Shown: positions 37,996 through 46,749 of the stretch, one piece after another
Layout of the letters: each line of letters opens with the position of its first letter
Numbering within the stretch: the stretch's first letter is position 1
Source: Companilactobacillus paralimentarius DSM 13238 = JCM 10415
GTDB lineage: Bacteria > Bacillota > Bacilli > Lactobacillales > Lactobacillaceae
Length of the DNA stretch: 64,000 nt
Assembly (NCBI RefSeq): GCF_001434985.1
Contig: NZ_AZES01000165.1
Span: 49,784-113,783, forward strand
Direction: 5' to 3'
The notes under the pieces: generated by a model
The model's input: the letters and a program-made list of their open reading frames with translations, nothing else
Databases searched by the model: none
What the model was told of the DNA's origin: nothing
Position numbers and translations under genes: made by a program

Positions 37996-38049
37996 CTCTT
38001 TTTGTCCAAAAAAGTTTAGGAGTGAAATAACTTTCTTGGTTGGACTGTA

Positions 38050-38970
38050 CTAAAGGATGGACATAATCAATTTTATAATCGCCCCGACAGCAATTAATAA
38101 AATATATCCCACCACCAGCTTAGTAACAGCTTTTATTACTAGAGGATATGTCTTTGTCTTTATCTGTTCTTTTAGATAAGGACGTAGATCATCCCATATA
38201 TTTGGATAAAGTAGTACGAGTAACAGTGTAATGTAAGGTACTACTTTGAGAATTGCCAAAATGGGAATTAGCAGGAAGGCTAAAGCCCAACTAGCTTTAA
38301 ACAAACTCAAGGCATTGGTTTTACCAATTTTAATAACCAATGTATGACGACCATTTTTTATATCTGCTTCTAGATCAGAAGTTCCATTACTGAGCTCTGC
38401 ACAGAAAAAGGCAAAGGTATTTGGCAAACTCACCAAAATAACAGAAATGGCTGTACTAGAATCAAACTTACCAGTTCCAGCTAACCCTAAGTAAGAGTAT
38501 GTCACTGGAATTAGTTGGGTAATGGCAATAGCTACCACTGCTTCTCCAAACATCGTGGAGTTAAGTGGCTTGGGACCTGCCGAATACAATAATCCAACCC
38601 CGATACCGACAATACCGAGAATTAAAGTTATCCAGCCCGTCTTATAAATTAAGAATGCCCCAATCAATAATGGAAAAATGGCCAAACCGTACATCCATTT
38701 TTTAACTATTGCCAATGATTCACGATTAATTCCAATCGTACTAATTTTGCTACGATATTCTTCACTAGTTGAATTACGATAATCCATATAATTATTATGA
38801 AAATTAATAAATAAATGAATAAAGAAAACAGCTATAAAACCTAAAATACCATATACCAAATTGTAAGTTCCATAATTTAGATAGGCAAAGACTATTGCTA
38901 ATATCAACCATGCTATATCTAGTGTGGTCGTTTTTATCTCTGATAGTTCGCTAAAGAGTTTTCTATCCAA
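38050..38970 (-). CDS. menA: UbiA/MenA-family prenyltransferase
   Basis: This 306-aa integral membrane protein has about eight helices. The first Asp-rich substrate motif is NNYMDYRNS and the second SDLEADIKNGRHTL, both characteristic of the UbiA superfamily. The latter resembles MenA, which prenylates 1,4-dihydroxy-2-naphthoate to demethylmenaquinone. Lactobacilli that keep only menA can use external naphthoate for quinone-dependent electron transfer. The start is TTG at 38970, 12 nt after argS, so they are probably cotranscribed. The exact acceptor is inferred. Confidence 0.85.
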   Translation of the reverse strand: MDRKLFSELSEIKTTTLDIAWLILAIVFAYLNYGTYNLVYGILGFIAVFFIHLFINFHNNYMDYRNSTSEEYRSKISTIGINRESLAIVKKWMYGLAIFPLLIGAFLIYKTGWITLILGIVGIGVGLLYSAGPKPLNSTMFGEAVVAIAITQLIPVTYSYLGLAGTGKFDSSTAISVILVSLPNTFAFFCAELSNGTSDLEADIKNGRHTLVIKIGKTNALSLFKASWALAFLLIPILAILKVVPYITLLLVLLYPNIWDDLRPYLKEQIKTKTYPLVIKAVTKLVVGYILLIAVGAIIKLIMSIL

Positions 38971-38982
38971 AATTAATTCACC

Positions 38983-40674
38983 CTACATTTCTTCCGGAGC
39001 CTTAACACCAAGAAGTGCTAATGACATTTGTAATACTGTTGAAACTGATTTAACTAAAGCAAGTCTTGCTTTCAATCCTTCGTCGTCAGCTAAAATTCTA
39101 CTGTGTGCATAATATTGGTTAAAACTCTTAGCAAGTTTCAAAACATATTTGGCAACAACTGAAGGTTCATATTCCTTGGCAGCACGTTTAACGACCTCTG
39201 GGAAGTCTTGAAGCATCTTAATGGTATCCCAAGCTTGATCATCAGCAATAGCTAAATCCTTTGTATCAGAATAATCAACATTGGCTTTTCTTAAAATACT
39301 TAAAGCACGAGCATTAGTGTATTGAACGTAAGGACCAGTTTCACCTTCAAAGCGAACAACTTCTTCCAAATTGAAATCAAAACTGTCACGACGATCATTC
39401 TTCAAGTCATGGAAAACAACTGCACCAACACCGACAGCCTCAGCTACAGCATCTTTGTCTTTCAAATCTGGATTCTTTTCTTCAATTTGTTTCTTAGCAA
39501 GATCAACTGCATCATTCAAAACGTTATCTAATAAGATAACATTACCTTTACGTGTTGATAGTTTCTTACCACCAGTTGTAATTAAACCAAATGGAATATA
39601 GACAATATCATCGGCCCAGTCATAACCCATCTTCTTAAGAACAATCTTAAGTTTTGTAAAATGCTCTGCTTGCTCACTACCAACAACATAAAGTGATTTA
39701 ACAAAGTCAAAAGTATCCTTACGATATTTAGCAGCAGCCAAGTCACGAGTAATGTAAAGTGTTGCACCATCAGTCTTCTTGATCAAAGCTGGTGATAAAT
39801 CATATTGTGATAAGTCAACAATTTCAGCACCACGACTTTCTTCAAGCAACCCTTTTTCTTCAAGAGTATCAACGATGGCATCCATTTTATCGTTATAGAA
39901 AGATTCACCTGTAAAGTGATCAAATTGAACATCTAGACGGTTGTAAATTGTTTGGAATTCCTTCAATGATAATTCCTTAAACCATGACCAAAGAGCAAGA
40001 GCTTCCTTGTCACCGTCTTCCATCTTCTTAAACCAAGCACGAGCTTCATCGTCAAGTTCAGGTTTTTCTTCAGCTTCTTTATGGAAACGAACATAATACT
40101 TCAATAGATTATTGATCGGATCGGCTTCAACCTCTTCAACTGAACCCCACATCTTATAGCCAACGATCAACTTACCAAATTGTGTTCCCCAATCACCCAA
40201 GTGATTAATTTTAACCGGAGTGTAATTCAATTTAGCGATAATTTTGGCAATTGAGTTACCAATTACAGTTGAACGTAAGTGACCCATTGACATAGGTTTA
40301 GCAATGTTAGGTGATGACATATCGATTGGTACATTACGTCCCTTACCTTCATCAGCGTTACCATAATTTTCTTTATCATTTAAAATTTCATTCAAAACAG
40401 AATTTGAAAAAGCTTTCTTATCTAAGAAGAAATTAATATAGGCACCAGTATTAACAACTTTTTCAAAGCCAGTTGTTTCAATTTTGCCTACCAAATCTTC
40501 AGCAATCATATTTGGTGCTTTATGTAGGGATTTAGCCAAAATAAATGTTGGAAAAGCATAGTCACCAAGATCTGATGTTTTAGGTTTTTCAATTAATTTT
40601 GTAACTTGTTCCTCTGTAATTTCGTCAGGTAAAACTTTGACTAAAGCGTCAACTACTTGTTTTTTAAAATCCAT
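38983..40674 (-). CDS. argS: Arginyl-tRNA synthetase
   Basis: This class I synthetase has 563 aa: an N-terminal additional domain, the HIGH-like motif in PMSMGHLRSTV, the KMSKS-equivalent KLSTRKGN, and the DALR anticodon-binding domain at the C terminus (VQYTNARALSILRKA onward). The ending AHSRILADDEGLKARLAL fits ArgS. A T-box leader controls it and menA follows directly. Confidence 0.97.
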   Translation of the reverse strand: MDFKKQVVDALVKVLPDEITEEQVTKLIEKPKTSDLGDYAFPTFILAKSLHKAPNMIAEDLVGKIETTGFEKVVNTGAYINFFLDKKAFSNSVLNEILNDKENYGNADEGKGRNVPIDMSSPNIAKPMSMGHLRSTVIGNSIAKIIAKLNYTPVKINHLGDWGTQFGKLIVGYKMWGSVEEVEADPINNLLKYYVRFHKEAEEKPELDDEARAWFKKMEDGDKEALALWSWFKELSLKEFQTIYNRLDVQFDHFTGESFYNDKMDAIVDTLEEKGLLEESRGAEIVDLSQYDLSPALIKKTDGATLYITRDLAAAKYRKDTFDFVKSLYVVGSEQAEHFTKLKIVLKKMGYDWADDIVYIPFGLITTGGKKLSTRKGNVILLDNVLNDAVDLAKKQIEEKNPDLKDKDAVAEAVGVGAVVFHDLKNDRRDSFDFNLEEVVRFEGETGPYVQYTNARALSILRKANVDYSDTKDLAIADDQAWDTIKMLQDFPEVVKRAAKEYEPSVVAKYVLKLAKSFNQYYAHSRILADDEGLKARLALVKSVSTVLQMSLALLGVKAPEEM

Positions 40675-40689
40675 ATTTTCCTCCTATTA

Positions 40690-40903
40690 GATAAAAAAAA
40701 CGCCTCTTCCAATAATATATCCTTATTGAAAGAGACGAGATTTCCCGCGGTACCACTCTAATTGATTAATATCCACTCATTAATTAATATATTCAGTTTA
40801 CATTTTAAATTAAGAAAGGATGCGACTTAGTCATTGAAATAGTCAACTTACACCAAAATTTGACCTCGCTTGAAAACAATTAACTAATTAGTCCCTCTTT
40901 TGC
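40690..40903 (-). ncRNA. T-box leader of argS, arginine specifier CGC
   Basis: On the minus strand the T-box TGGTACCGCGG (40755-40745) is followed by a 15-bp terminator stem (40701-40715 with 40723-40737, some G-U pairs) and eight Ts. CGC followed by A at 40824-40822 is the candidate specifier, an arginine codon. The leader is short, implying a compact Stem I. Confidence 0.92.
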
Positions 40904-40909
40904 AAAAAT

Positions 40910-40938
40910 ATGATAGCACATAAAATTACCAATAACAA
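40910..40938 (-). promoter_or_regulatory. Promoter of the argS T-box transcript
   Basis: On the minus strand, TTGTTA (40938-40933), a 17-nt spacer and TATCAT (40915-40910). Confidence 0.72.
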
Positions 40939-41018
40939 TAATTATTACGAATAATATCACATCATTTGATACAAAAAAACGTTGACCAGAAACGATCAAT
41001 ACTTCAAAACTTGTATAA

Positions 41019-41089
41019 AGCGAACTACGAGAATCGAACTCGCGACACTAGCTTGGGAAGCTGGTATTTTACCATTAAACTAAGTTCGC
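41019..41089 (-). tRNA. tRNA-Gly (anticodon CCC)
   Basis: The 71-nt cloverleaf has a perfect 7-bp acceptor stem GCGAACT/AGTTCGC, a D-arm GTTT/AAAT with the loop AATGGTA, and a T-arm GCGAG-TTCGATT-CTCGT. The anticodon loop TTCCCAA gives CCC (41057-41055), reading GGG. The discriminator is T and CCA is not encoded. The second anticodon-stem pair is a C-A mismatch. A TATACT-like -10 lies about 20 nt upstream. Confidence 0.93.
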
Positions 41090-41173
41090 ATGTCATAACT
41101 AGTTAAGTATACAACATAATATTCCAAAAAGATAAGTTTTATTTAAAATTGTCTTGAAAATTTACAATATAAA

Positions 41174-41202
41174 TTGCTTTTTACATTTCATTACCATAGA
41201 AT
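41174..41202 (+). promoter_or_regulatory. Promoter of the lipoprotein gene
   Basis: TTGCTT (41174-41179), 17-nt spacer, TAGAAT (41197-41202). It lies 55 nt before the start codon. Confidence 0.65.
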
Positions 41203-41256
41203 CAACAGTGATGATAGATTTCTATCGACATATTGTGCATCAAGGAGAAGATTATA

Positions 41257-41742
41257 ATGAAAAAAAAATTGGTTACTTTATTAGCCGCTGTTTCATTAAT
41301 GGGTGGATTTGCCACAGTGGCTACTGGTTGTTCAAATACCAAAAGTACTCAACAAGTAGATCAACACTCTGCAAAGAAGATTACAAAAGATGAAATCAAA
41401 GGTCATGATTACATTGGTGTAAGTAGTGACAACAAAGATGAGTACATCACCTTCTTTACTGGCAAAGATAAAAAGAAAGTCCAATTTAACCGTGTAAATA
41501 AAGATGGCTCACAAAAGAATATCACTAACTTTAAAAAGGCCAAAATCGTTATGGACAAAAAGAACCCTAAGAAATTCAAGATCGATGGTTTCAGAATTAT
41601 TATGGAACCTGACTTCGATTGGAACTTTGTCAAAGTTGGCAAGACAACAATCAAAACTTCTGATGGCAAGAAATGGAAATTATACGACGGAACTCATAAA
41701 CAAGCAGTTAAGGCCGTACAAAAGAACGCTAAGAACAAGTAA
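41257..41742 (+). CDS. Small secreted lipoprotein of unknown function
   Basis: This 161-aa protein has a lipoprotein signal (MKKKLVTLLAAVSLMGGF, then VATGC with the modified cysteine). The mature part is Lys-rich and ends in a basic region. Short beta-rich stretches (YITFFTGKDKKKVQFNRV) suggest a small beta-domain, as in many lactobacillar lipoproteins annotated only as DUFs. The ATG at 41257 follows AAGGAG; an in-frame start 24 nt upstream would include that site. Monocistronic, with its own promoter and terminator. Confidence 0.82.
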   Translation: MKKKLVTLLAAVSLMGGFATVATGCSNTKSTQQVDQHSAKKITKDEIKGHDYIGVSSDNKDEYITFFTGKDKKKVQFNRVNKDGSQKNITNFKKAKIVMDKKNPKKFKIDGFRIIMEPDFDWNFVKVGKTTIKTSDGKKWKLYDGTHKQAVKAVQKNAKNK

Positions 41743-41750
41743 AATCAATA

Positions 41751-41790
41751 AAAGCTAATAGAGAATCCATTAGGATTTTCCATTAGCTTT
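41751..41790 (+). terminator. Lipoprotein gene terminator
   Basis: Outer stem AAAGCTAAT/ATTAGCTTT (41751-41759, 41782-41790) with an inner stem AATCC/GGATT, then Ts. Confidence 0.8.
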
Positions 41791-41823
41791 TTTCATTATA
41801 CAATTTGTAAATTTTTTATTTAA

Positions 41824-41863
41824 AACAAAAAAATGATCCACGGTTTTAAACCATGGATCATTT
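41824..41863 (-). terminator. Terminator of the 40-aa small protein gene
   Basis: A 16-bp near-perfect palindromic stem (41831-41846 with 41848-41863), followed by seven Ts on the minus strand. Confidence 0.8.
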
Positions 41864-41898
41864 ATTGATTAATAACTGAATTTTATTGTTAAAAAAAA

Positions 41899-42021
41899 TT
41901 ATGCAGTCTTTAATTTGTTAACTGCTTCTTCAATTGTTTTACCGTTTGCAAAGACTTTTGTATTTGTATCCACAACGGTAAACATTTGAGACTTAGTATT
42001 CAAGCTTACTTGATATTTCAT
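41899..42021 (-). CDS. Conserved-looking 40-residue small protein
   Basis: The frame encodes 40 aa beginning MKYQVSLNTKSQMFTVVDT and ending NGKTIEEAVNKLKTA. It has a perfect AGGAGGT 6 nt upstream of the ATG and a strong terminator directly downstream, which together make it a real gene despite its size. The layout (strand-strand-helix, a polar beta-hairpin then a helix) suggests a tiny folded domain. No function is known to me. It is monocistronic and convergent with the lipoprotein gene. Confidence 0.72.
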   Translation of the reverse strand: MKYQVSLNTKSQMFTVVDTNTKVFANGKTIEEAVNKLKTA

Positions 42022-42196
42022 TTGTCTACCTCCTAATAGTTTGTTGTTAACTCAACGGATGAGACAATTATATTACTAATTTTATAAAAAGCAAGCCCTT
42101 ACATTTTTAATTTTTCGCTCAAAAATTCTGCTTATCGGTAGAATTTTTTCTAAAATCTCGATATAATTAAGTCAATAAATAAGGAGAAGATGCAAA

Positions 42197-42352
42197 ATGA
42201 AGAACATGTCCAAAAAAGAATATCCGTCGTGGTACCCTCGTAAACGAGGGCATAACACAGTAGAGTTTAATAAACCTGATAAATGGTATGAATGGTCGGC
42301 CATTCTTGATATTATCTTTTTTGCGATTTTTTTACTTATAATAAATCACTAA
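42197..42352 (+). CDS. Small membrane protein, 51 aa
   Basis: The frame encodes 51 aa: a basic, aromatic N terminus (MKNMSKKEYPSWYPRKRGH), an EFNKPDKWYEWSA segment and a C-terminal hydrophobic helix (LDIIFFAIFLLIINH). AAGGAG lies 10 nt before the ATG, a TATAAT lies at 42162-42167, and a clean terminator follows at 42368. The Trp/Tyr-rich amphipathic part next to one membrane helix suggests a membrane-bound micro-protein. An overlapping start at 42190 gives only a 17-residue frame and is less likely. Confidence 0.65.
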   Translation: MKNMSKKEYPSWYPRKRGHNTVEFNKPDKWYEWSAILDIIFFAIFLLIINH

Positions 42353-42367
42353 CATACAAATATATTT

Positions 42368-42394
42368 GACACTCAGAAATGAGTGTCTTTTTTA
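42368..42394 (+). terminator. Terminator of the 51-aa membrane protein gene
   Basis: Perfect 8-bp stem GACACTCA/TGAGTGTC with a GAAA loop, followed by six Ts. Confidence 0.9.
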
Positions 42395-42425
42395 TTTTTG
42401 TCATTAGTTTCACTTCTAATTTTTT

Positions 42426-42493
42426 AAAAATTGAATACAATTTGTCTTTAATGCAAAACGACCTTTTCATGCAAAAAAGCGTATTCAATTTTT
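42426..42493. repeat. Intergenic element with perfect 13-bp inverted ends
   Basis: AAAAATTGAATAC (42426-42438) is exactly repeated in inverted form at 42481-42493. The 42-nt interior has GCAAAA and TTTT...GC that can form a smaller hairpin. It could be a long stem-loop, a small mobile remnant or a terminator. Confidence 0.6.
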
Positions 42494-42500
42494 CGTACCT

Positions 42501-42553
42501 AAAAAAAAGTTCAAGGCAGCATCATCTTCGATGTTCACTGCTTTGAACTTTTT
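42501..42553 (-). terminator. Terminator of the exopolysaccharide operon
   Basis: A 16-bp stem (42504-42519 with 42538-42553, one G-U pair) and an 18-nt loop, followed by Ts on the minus strand, 12 nt after the last gene. Confidence 0.85.
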
Positions 42554-42564
42554 TAATGTTTCAT

Positions 42565-43428
42565 TTACACATCGTACTGTGTTTCATGAATACCGGCATT
42601 CATTAGATCATAAGGTGTCTTCATTGTTGACGAATCCCATGAAGCAATTCCTACGATCATAGAGATAGCCATTGTCGAAAGGGAATCGTTAGCTTTCACA
42701 TTTTTTTCAAAGCCTTCCTTAATTCGACCAGTGGCTATGCCTGCCCCTTTATTATCGGTATATAACAGAATGGCCCAAGTCGGATCATCACTATTTAACA
42801 AATACGTAATATCATTAGTACGCGTTTTTTCTTTAATGGAATCAGTTGTCAATTTTAATAACAACTTAGTCTGATTAGGACTCATCATTCGTCTCAAGTC
42901 GTTAAAATAGCGAATTTTAATGATTGCTGTCGTAACTGGGATATCAAAGCGACGATTAGTTTCTGCAAATACTGCTATATCTTCAATATAGGCCACTGTC
43001 GTCCGCAAATTAGTCTGTTCATCAAATGCCCCACGTTCTATCAAAGCTGTTCTCAGCTCTCCGTTAGACTTTTGAAGGGCTACCTGATTCTTTGTCATTG
43101 AATAAAGTGCCAATGATAATAACATTGGTATAACCATCCAAAAACTCAATTGCCAAGGAATTCGCGCCGTCTGACTAACATATTGATAAATCATGATTAT
43201 GGCCTGAATCGCAATAAAAACAATGTTAGAAATCAAACTGGGCAAAATGCCAAAGAAGTAAGTAATCATCAATAACATAACTGTACAGAACAAATAAATT
43301 ACGTTTAATAAAATATTGCCCGTCAGTGCCATAAGTATTGCCGTAGCACTAAACAAAGAAAGAAAAACGAGTAATCCAACATCCTGTAGAAGTGAACTTT
43401 TTTCGTCATCATTATTATTTTCCGCCAT
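42565..43428 (-). CDS. Membrane-bound degenerate GGDEF protein, probable c-di-GMP receptor (YdaK/PssE/PelD-like)
   Basis: The 287-aa protein has four or five membrane segments in residues 15-110, a short linker helix, and a GGDEF-fold domain. Family landmarks are visible: FDEQTNLRTTVAY in place of the D-x-LTGL-xN block and TAIIKIRYFNDLRRM in place of the metal-binding FK-x-IND block. The signature itself is NSDDP instead of GG(D/E)EF, so diguanylate cyclase activity is not expected. The inhibitory-site RxxD is intact (RTND) exactly five residues upstream, as in c-di-GMP receptors PelD, YdaK and PssE. The ATG at 43428 follows GGAGG by 8 nt and overlaps the BcsB-like gene by 14 nt. It probably activates the synthase in response to c-di-GMP. 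Residue identification is direct; function is inferred. Confidence 0.85.
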   Translation of the reverse strand: MAENNNDDEKSSLLQDVGLLVFLSLFSATAILMALTGNILLNVIYLFCTVMLLMITYFFGILPSLISNIVFIAIQAIIMIYQYVSQTARIPWQLSFWMVIPMLLSLALYSMTKNQVALQKSNGELRTALIERGAFDEQTNLRTTVAYIEDIAVFAETNRRFDIPVTTAIIKIRYFNDLRRMMSPNQTKLLLKLTTDSIKEKTRTNDITYLLNSDDPTWAILLYTDNKGAGIATGRIKEGFEKNVKANDSLSTMAISMIVGIASWDSSTMKTPYDLMNAGIHETQYDV

Positions 43429-45539
43429 GCTTGCTCCCTCCATTCAAGTGTCCTTGCTTTCGAACGGTTAAGATAACTCCTACTCCAATTAGAATTATCA
43501 CGATCAAAGCCAAGCCTAAATATAAAATCAATTGCGAATTTTTACTAAAAGTACGTTTATTTTCCAGAGACTTATCAATAGCCTTATTCTTCTTAAATCG
43601 GTATCCATAGTGGGCATTATTCATGTCAACAACCACAGCATCTCCAGTAAATTGTTGAATGTTTTTTTGAAAGTTAATCTGTGTCGAAGCCAAATAGACA
43701 TCCTTAGTATTACTTCCCGTAACAACTAACATTCCTCGTTTATCATTATAAGGTGAACGCATTAGTTGGGCTGTTCCAATATTCTTACCATAATCTTTTT
43801 CAATACTTAATTTCTCATTAGAAATAATTCGATCAAAATTCTTTGAATATTTAAAATAAAGATTAGGATTCAACTTTTTTATCATTGAATTATTCCGTGG
43901 TGTTCCTAATACAATCACATTACTGTTCTTCAAAACATTCTGACTTGGCATCGACTTATAAAACTGAATTCTACCTGTATTACTCTTTGCAAAATTACCA
44001 ATTAAATTAAAGATATTAGTTAAAGTCTTAAAGTCGTCTGTATTCAAGGTTTTAGGAGCTACCACAGCTATATCATCATAAGTCTCATTATTGATAAATA
44101 ACGTGGGGTAATTTGTGAATAGCAGGTCATTACTTCGTTGTGATTTGACCAACATTTTCGAATCTGGACTAACCTGTGCCCACGGCGTATTACTATTATC
44201 AGAAGTATCCTGATCTTTCATTTCAAGATCAAAAGCTGCTCTAACAGTAAAACTACTTCCCAATGACAAACCACGCGGTAATTTAACACTTAAGGTATCG
44301 TTGTTAGCATGAACAGCTGTCAATTTTTTACTGCCAATTACTGTATTGTTAACGTAAAGCGTTACTAACGACCGATTGAAATTCAAGTTTTTACTATAAT
44401 TAAAATGCAGTGTTATTTGTGATCCATCAGCATTTGAACGATCATTAGGAATCTGGACTAAGTAGCTACTCTCCTTATGACCTGCCCCTTCAATTCGATC
44501 TGCTGATGTTGTCAAATAGTGTGTCCCATTATCGTGTAGAGATGAAGTATAAGTATCGGTAGTCTCATCAACTTCCTCTGTATCTTTATCGGTTTCCTTC
44601 ATCAACTCTTCATTGGCCACAAAGCGAGCTGCTTTTTCCAACAGTGCTCCCGATTTGGCGGTAACAATCAGATAATATTTACCATCAGTATAATATGTCT
44701 TGATAAGAGCTTTATTTTTTAATTGGTCAGGATCAATTTGCTTTTTCAATTCATCAGGCAAGTGATCATATTGGGCAACTACTAACATATAGTCGTTCTT
44801 GGCTGCATTCAGTTCTGATAACTTGACAACAGGAATCTGATCATTCTCAGTGGTAATAATTCGAGATTCACCATATAAGGCAACCATACTAGCAGTCAAT
44901 TCCTTAGCGGTTGGATTATCGGCTGTTGCTATTTTTTGACCTTTGATAAGCAATTGTATCCTGACCTGAGAAATGGGCATAGAAAGAACTTAGGGTATTC
45001 TCTGCTTCTTTAAGTTGATACTCAAAATTAACATTAGAACCATTACCAATGGTTAACCAATTTGCCGGAGTTTGCTGCAATTGATAATTTTTATCCGGCA
45101 TTTGATCTAAGACTTGACCAGTGATTGTCAACCGATTACTGCCACTAACTAAATCTAAAGGCACAGTGATTTTTTCAGTTTGAAAACCGGTTTTATCTTT
45201 AGATCTAAAAGAATAGAATTTAACACCATTTAAAGAAACTGTAATATCAGATGCTTGACGATTAGCTAATTGCGAAATTTGATAATTAAAATTGAAAGTA
45301 ACTTTCTTTAGATCCCAATAATCCATCTTCGTAAAATACATATTAGCTTCCACTGATTTACCTGAAAGTGTCGTTATACTATTTTGAAATTGTTGCGTAT
45401 AGGTCTGATTGTCTGCTGCCTGTACTGAAATTGGTTGTGACAAAGTTATTGCAGCAATGAAAATGGCAACCAAAATTGCCAAACTATTTATAACGTTTCG
45501 TTTTATACCACTTTGCTTGCTTATGAAAGACTTGTTCAC
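43415..45539 (-). pseudogene. BcsB-like exopolysaccharide synthase subunit (YdaN-type), split by a frameshift
   Basis: Two frames together make one protein of about 700 aa. The first (45539-44916) has a signal peptide (SLAILVAIFIAAITL...VQA) and a beta-rich domain. The second (up to 44980, through 43415) continues it and ends with a membrane helix (LILYLGLALIVIILIGVGVI) and a basic tail. BcsB-type subunits have precisely this layout and anchor the synthase's periplasmic or extracellular face. The frames meet at an A6 run (44937-44932): removing one A changes SKNSNSR-stop to SKIATADNPT, which continues without a break. The second frame has no ribosome binding site, so it is unlikely to be a separate gene. 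The start is GTG at 45539, inside the synthase gene, behind GGTGGGG. This could be a true disruption, a sequencing error or slippage. Confidence 0.85.
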
Positions 45540-46713
45540 GAATATACCCCACCATTCCGTATGCAGCTACCGCTAGCCACATTTGACTATAAACTAAATA
45601 CATAAAAATAATTAATAACAAATTGCTAAAGGTTAACTCACCTCGTTCAGTCGTTATCGTTACAAAAGTACTGATAACAAACATCAAGACAGCGAATAAC
45701 CAGAGATAATTACTAAAACCTTGTAAATTGGAATGAACGATTCCTGCCACTGACAAGACAAAAACTGAATCAGATAGAACCAATGACGTCATTAATAGAA
45801 AATAAATCGTCAAAAAGTATAAAAGATCAAAACGAATGGGACGACCTTTCTTCTGAAAAAGCAATTTAGCATTTTTGATAATAACGTATATATTTCCCTT
45901 TACCCAGCGAGTTCGTTGATGGAACCAAACATCCAAAGTTTGAGGTTCCTGTTCCCAAGTAACGGCTCGAGGTTGAAATTTAATTCTATAACCCATTTGG
46001 TAAACTCGAAAACTGATTTCGGTATCTTCAGCCAAGGCCTTAACATCCCAACCACCAACTTTTTCAATTACGCTACGACGAATAACATAATTGGTTCCCG
46101 GAATCGTACACAAATGGAATAATTGTTGACGTCCTGCTTGAGCCATCCATTGAAATGATAAAGTTTCAATATTGATAAAACGCGTCAATAATGTCGCATT
46201 CTTATTACGCGTTCTAAATTTACCAATAACGGCCGCTAATTTATCGTCCGATAATAACTCTGCTACAAGAATTCTCAGCGCTCCATGTTCAGGTGTATTG
46301 TCTGCATCATAAATTGAAATAATACTTCCTTTAGCACTCTTTAAACCAATATTTAAGGCATTAGACTTACCTTTACCGCCAGTAACCTTGTCAGTATTGA
46401 TAACCTTTAAGCGTGCTTCACCAAATTGATCCTGCAAATTCTTTAATAAATCCGCTGAATTATCACTAGAATTGTCATTAATAACAATAACTTCATATCT
46501 ATCTTGTGGATAATCAAAACTCAGTAATGACAAAACCGTTTTAACAATAACAATGCCCTCATTGTGTGCCGGCACCAATATTGATACGAACGGTGCCTGT
46601 TCTGGTAACTTAGGATCAGGCCTTGTAACATGTCGCAAATACCATGTGTATCCAGCAACAGTTAAGATTAAATTAACTACCAAAGTTCCCCAAATGGAGA
46701 TAATTGCAATCAT
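45484..46713 (-). CDS. Processive GT2 polysaccharide synthase (YdaM/PssC/BcsA-like, no PilZ)
   Basis: This 409-aa membrane glycosyltransferase has an N-terminal helix (3-25), a GT-A catalytic domain with D80 (INDNSSD), DAD at 136-138, ED at 229-230 and QRTRW at 266-270, and three or four C-terminal helices. The D,D,D,QxxRW set is that of processive synthases making beta-linked polymers such as cellulose or poly-N-acetylglucosamine. There is no C-terminal PilZ domain, unlike BcsA, so c-di-GMP control must come from another protein, probably the degenerate GGDEF protein of the same operon. The monomer used is not determinable. Confidence 0.9.
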   Translation of the reverse strand: MIAIISIWGTLVVNLILTVAGYTWYLRHVTRPDPKLPEQAPFVSILVPAHNEGIVIVKTVLSLLSFDYPQDRYEVIVINDNSSDNSADLLKNLQDQFGEARLKVINTDKVTGGKGKSNALNIGLKSAKGSIISIYDADNTPEHGALRILVAELLSDDKLAAVIGKFRTRNKNATLLTRFINIETLSFQWMAQAGRQQLFHLCTIPGTNYVIRRSVIEKVGGWDVKALAEDTEISFRVYQMGYRIKFQPRAVTWEQEPQTLDVWFHQRTRWVKGNIYVIIKNAKLLFQKKGRPIRFDLLYFLTIYFLLMTSLVLSDSVFVLSVAGIVHSNLQGFSNYLWLFAVLMFVISTFVTITTERGELTFSNLLLIIFMYLVYSQMWLAVAAYGMVGYIREQVFHKQAKWYKTKRYK

Positions 46714-46749
46714 CAGAAAAAAATCTAAGACTGAAATAACTATCCCTCC

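Noticed and set aside
41154..41393. 79-aa frame starting before the lipoprotein gene
   Set aside because: It overlaps the lipoprotein start in another frame, and covers the promoter and ribosome binding site of the real gene.
42190..42243. 17-aa frame starting at the first ATG of the 51-aa gene region
   Set aside because: Very short and overlaps the better-placed 51-aa frame, whose C-terminal membrane helix and terminator are coherent.
44930..44940. Programmed -1 frameshift on A-AAA-AAT in the BcsB-like gene
   Set aside because: A -1 slip here leads straight to TAG; the second frame is reached only by a +1 change, so the standard slippery-heptamer model does not fit.
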